From: Streptomyces filipinensis
Lineage (GTDB): Bacteria > Actinomycetota > Actinomycetes > Streptomycetales > Streptomycetaceae
NCBI RefSeq assembly: GCF_014649495.1
Contig: NZ_BMTD01000037.1
Coordinates: 1 to 32,791 of the forward strand
Length of the DNA stretch: 32,791 nucleotides
Reading direction: 5' to 3'
The notes under the pieces were generated by a model. That model had not been told where the DNA came from. It saw only the letters and a program-made list of their open reading frames with translations, and ran no database searches. Position 1 is the first letter of the stretch, and each line of letters starts with the position of its first letter. A program made the position numbers and the translations under genes. Below are positions 31,627-32,791 of the stretch, piece after piece.

Positions 31627-31926
31627 ATGCTGCTACCCGCCAAGGCCGAAGTGGCCCGGGCGTTGCGGCGTTACCGGGCGTGGGAGCGCGTGATGCTCGC
31701 CTCGCCCCACGACCGCACGGTCCGGGGCACCTTCGAGGACTCGGGTTACACGCTGTGCGTGCTGATGGGCAAACGGTGCGCCCGCGAGGCCGCGGACGCG
31801 GCCGAGCGGTATCTGCGCACCAACCTGGTCACCTACCTGCGCGAGCAGGACGGACGGCCGCGGTCGCGCCGGGCGGCCAGAAGAGCGCCGCCACCGGAGC
31901 GGCGTTCCACGGCGCCAAGCCCCTGA
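31627..31926 (+). CDS. DUF5133-type small protein
   Basis: The 99-residue protein matches a small family widespread in Streptomyces (DUF5133 as I recall): MLLPAKAEVARALRRYRAWE at the start, then SGYTLCVLMGKRCAREAADA and AERYLRTNLVTYLREQ, followed by a disordered basic and Pro-rich tail. It is predicted helical and cytoplasmic, with no known enzymatic motif. ATG 31627 is preceded by GAAGAGGGC. It sits just before glgE, with a hairpin between. Members are often found near sigma or HATPase genes, so a regulatory role is possible, but the function is unknown. Confidence 0.82.
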   Translation: MLLPAKAEVARALRRYRAWERVMLASPHDRTVRGTFEDSGYTLCVLMGKRCAREAADAAERYLRTNLVTYLREQDGRPRSRRAARRAPPPERRSTAPSP

Positions 31927-31984
31927 GCTGGCACCGTACAAGGCGTTCCCCACGGGACCGACGTCGGTCGGCCCGTCTCGGATC

Positions 31985-32013
31985 GCGAAGCCGGGCCGGG
32001 TGCCCGGCTTCGC
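31985..32013 (+). terminator. Hairpin between DUF5133 gene and glgE
   Basis: GCGAAGCCGGG and CCCGGCTTCGC form a perfect 11-base-pair stem with a 7-base loop. It lies 59 bases after the DUF5133 stop and 21 bases before the glgE ATG, so it may end the first transcript or act as an attenuator within the glgE leader. Confidence 0.7.
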
Positions 32014-32033
32014 GCACGGCGGAGGTGAGATAC

Positions 32034-32791
32034 ATGCGCAGGACCCCGGCCATCGGCCGTGTACCGGTACGCGACGTCCGGCCGGCCGTGGAGTGCGGCA
32101 GGCGCCCGGCGAAAGCGGTGGCCGGGGAGACGTTCCAGGTGTCGGCCACCGTGTTCCGTGAAGGGCACGACGCCGTGGGCGCCAACGTGGTCCTGCGCGA
32201 TCCCAAGGGCCGCCGGGGCCCGTGGACACCGATGCACGAGCTGTCCCCCGGCAGCGACCGCTGGGGCGCGGAGATCACCCCGGACACGACGGGCCGCTGG
32301 ACCTTCCGGGTGGAAGCGTGGAGCCATCCGCTGGCGACCTGGCGGCACACCGCCTCGGTCAAGGTGCCGGCCGGGATCGACATCGGGCTGGTGCTGGAGG
32401 AGGGCGCGGAGCTGTACGAGCGTGCGGCCGCCGGAGTGCCGAAGGGGACCGAGCGTGACGACGTCCTCGCCGCCGCCCGGGCTCTCGGCGACGACTCCCG
32501 CGCGGTGCACGAGCGCCTGAAGGCGGCCCTGGCACCGCAGGTGAACGAGGTCCTGGCCCGGTACCCGTTGCGGGAGCTGGTCACCGCCTCGGATCCGATG
32601 CCGCTGCTGGTGGAGCGTGAACGCGCGCTGTTCGGCTCGTGGTACGAGTTCTTCCCGCGCTCGGAGGGCACCGCGCGGCAGCCGCACGGCACGTTCCGCA
32701 CAGCCGTGCGCCGGCTGAAGCCGATCGCGGACATGGGCTTCGACGTCGTCTACCTGCCGCCCATCCACCCCATCGGCACCACGTTCCGCAA
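32034..32791 (+). CDS. glgE: GlgE maltosyltransferase, N-terminal part
   Basis: The first 252 residues of alpha-1,4-glucan:maltose-1-phosphate maltosyltransferase, cut by the right edge. GlgE extends glucan chains with maltosyl units from maltose 1-phosphate. Seen: RTPAIGRVPVRDVRPAVECG at the start, the N-terminal beta-sandwich domain (GETFQVSATVFREGHDAVGA, RWGAEITPDTTGRWTFRVEA), the helical insert (AAARALGDDSRAVHERLKAA), then LFGSWYEFFPRSEGT and the first barrel strand DMGFDVVYLPPIHPIG. The catalytic Asp and Glu lie outside the window. ATG 32034 has GGAGGTGAG upstream. In Streptomyces GlgE works with TreS, Pep2 and GlgB, expected beyond the edge, while GlgX is encoded nearby. Confidence 0.95.
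   Translation, partial: MRRTPAIGRVPVRDVRPAVECGRRPAKAVAGETFQVSATVFREGHDAVGANVVLRDPKGRRGPWTPMHELSPGSDRWGAEITPDTTGRWTFRVEAWSHPLATWRHTASVKVPAGIDIGLVLEEGAELYERAAAGVPKGTERDDVLAAARALGDDSRAVHERLKAALAPQVNEVLARYPLRELVTASDPMPLLVERERALFGSWYEFFPRSEGTARQPHGTFRTAVRRLKPIADMGFDVVYLPPIHPIGTTFR

Noticed and set aside
31313..31627. 104-codon minus-strand frame with a Trp/Cys/His-rich middle
   Set aside because: It spans the whole regulatory region including the tandem hairpins, with no ribosome site and no coding bias.

Overview
The window is high-GC actinobacterial chromosomal DNA, almost certainly from a Streptomyces: GTG, ATG and occasional TTG starts behind GGAGG-type ribosome sites, strong third-position G/C, and actinomycete families such as MmyB-type XRE regulators, DUF2690, DUF5133, ANTAR and SpoIIE/HATPase proteins. 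The neighbourhood sigma factor - ANTAR - VOC protein - glgX - HATPase-like protein - DUF5133 - glgE recalls, from memory, the second glycogen/trehalose region near sigG in Streptomyces coelicolor. No rRNA, tRNA, CRISPR array, insertion sequence or prophage was seen.

Layout. 1-969 (minus): N-terminal part of a secreted M4 metalloprotease, cut by the window edge. 1285-3346: an LLM flavin oxidoreductase converging on a TauD-type dioxygenase. 3404-10824: a fructan-use locus with an exported GH32 enzyme on the minus strand and, divergently, a solute-binding protein, two sugar permeases and a cytoplasmic GH32 fructosidase, closed by a convergent LacI regulator. The divergent promoter region carries two palindromes suited to a LacI-type repressor. 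10880-13644: two aldo/keto reductases and an MmyB-type regulator. 13702-14850: a LigD-type 3'-phosphoesterase followed in the same frame, after one TGA, by a ligase domain that has lost its adenylation motif and its C-terminal domain. 14937-17267: a PAS-PAS-GAF-PP2C-HATPase regulator. 17346-18796: peroxiredoxin, DoxX-like protein and MarR regulator. 19038-20584: a secreted SH3 protein and a membrane-anchored DUF2690 regulator. 20714-22536: a LysR/EamA divergent pair with two T-N11-A boxes. 22735-22887: remnant of a LuxR-type regulator.

22971-27260: an intact ATP-dependent DNA ligase, a hemC paralogue standing apart from other haem genes, a hypothetical protein, a decayed MarR region and a SigB/F/G-family sigma factor. 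27339-32791: ANTAR protein, double-VOC protein, glgX translationally coupled to a degenerate HATPase-like protein, a DUF5133 protein and the start of glgE.

How they work together. The fructan locus is a complete route except for an ABC ATPase: outside hydrolysis, import, inside hydrolysis, and repression until sugar arrives. The right end combines stress-type regulation (sigma factor, ANTAR, HATPase-like protein) with glycogen and maltosyl-phosphate metabolism. The middle looks like a chromosome-arm region in flux, with three gene remnants (ligase, LuxR, MarR) beside intact relatives of two of them. I found no clear new multi-gene system. The most interesting items are the fructan operator region, the degenerate HATPase fused into the glgX operon and the split or decayed LigD unit.
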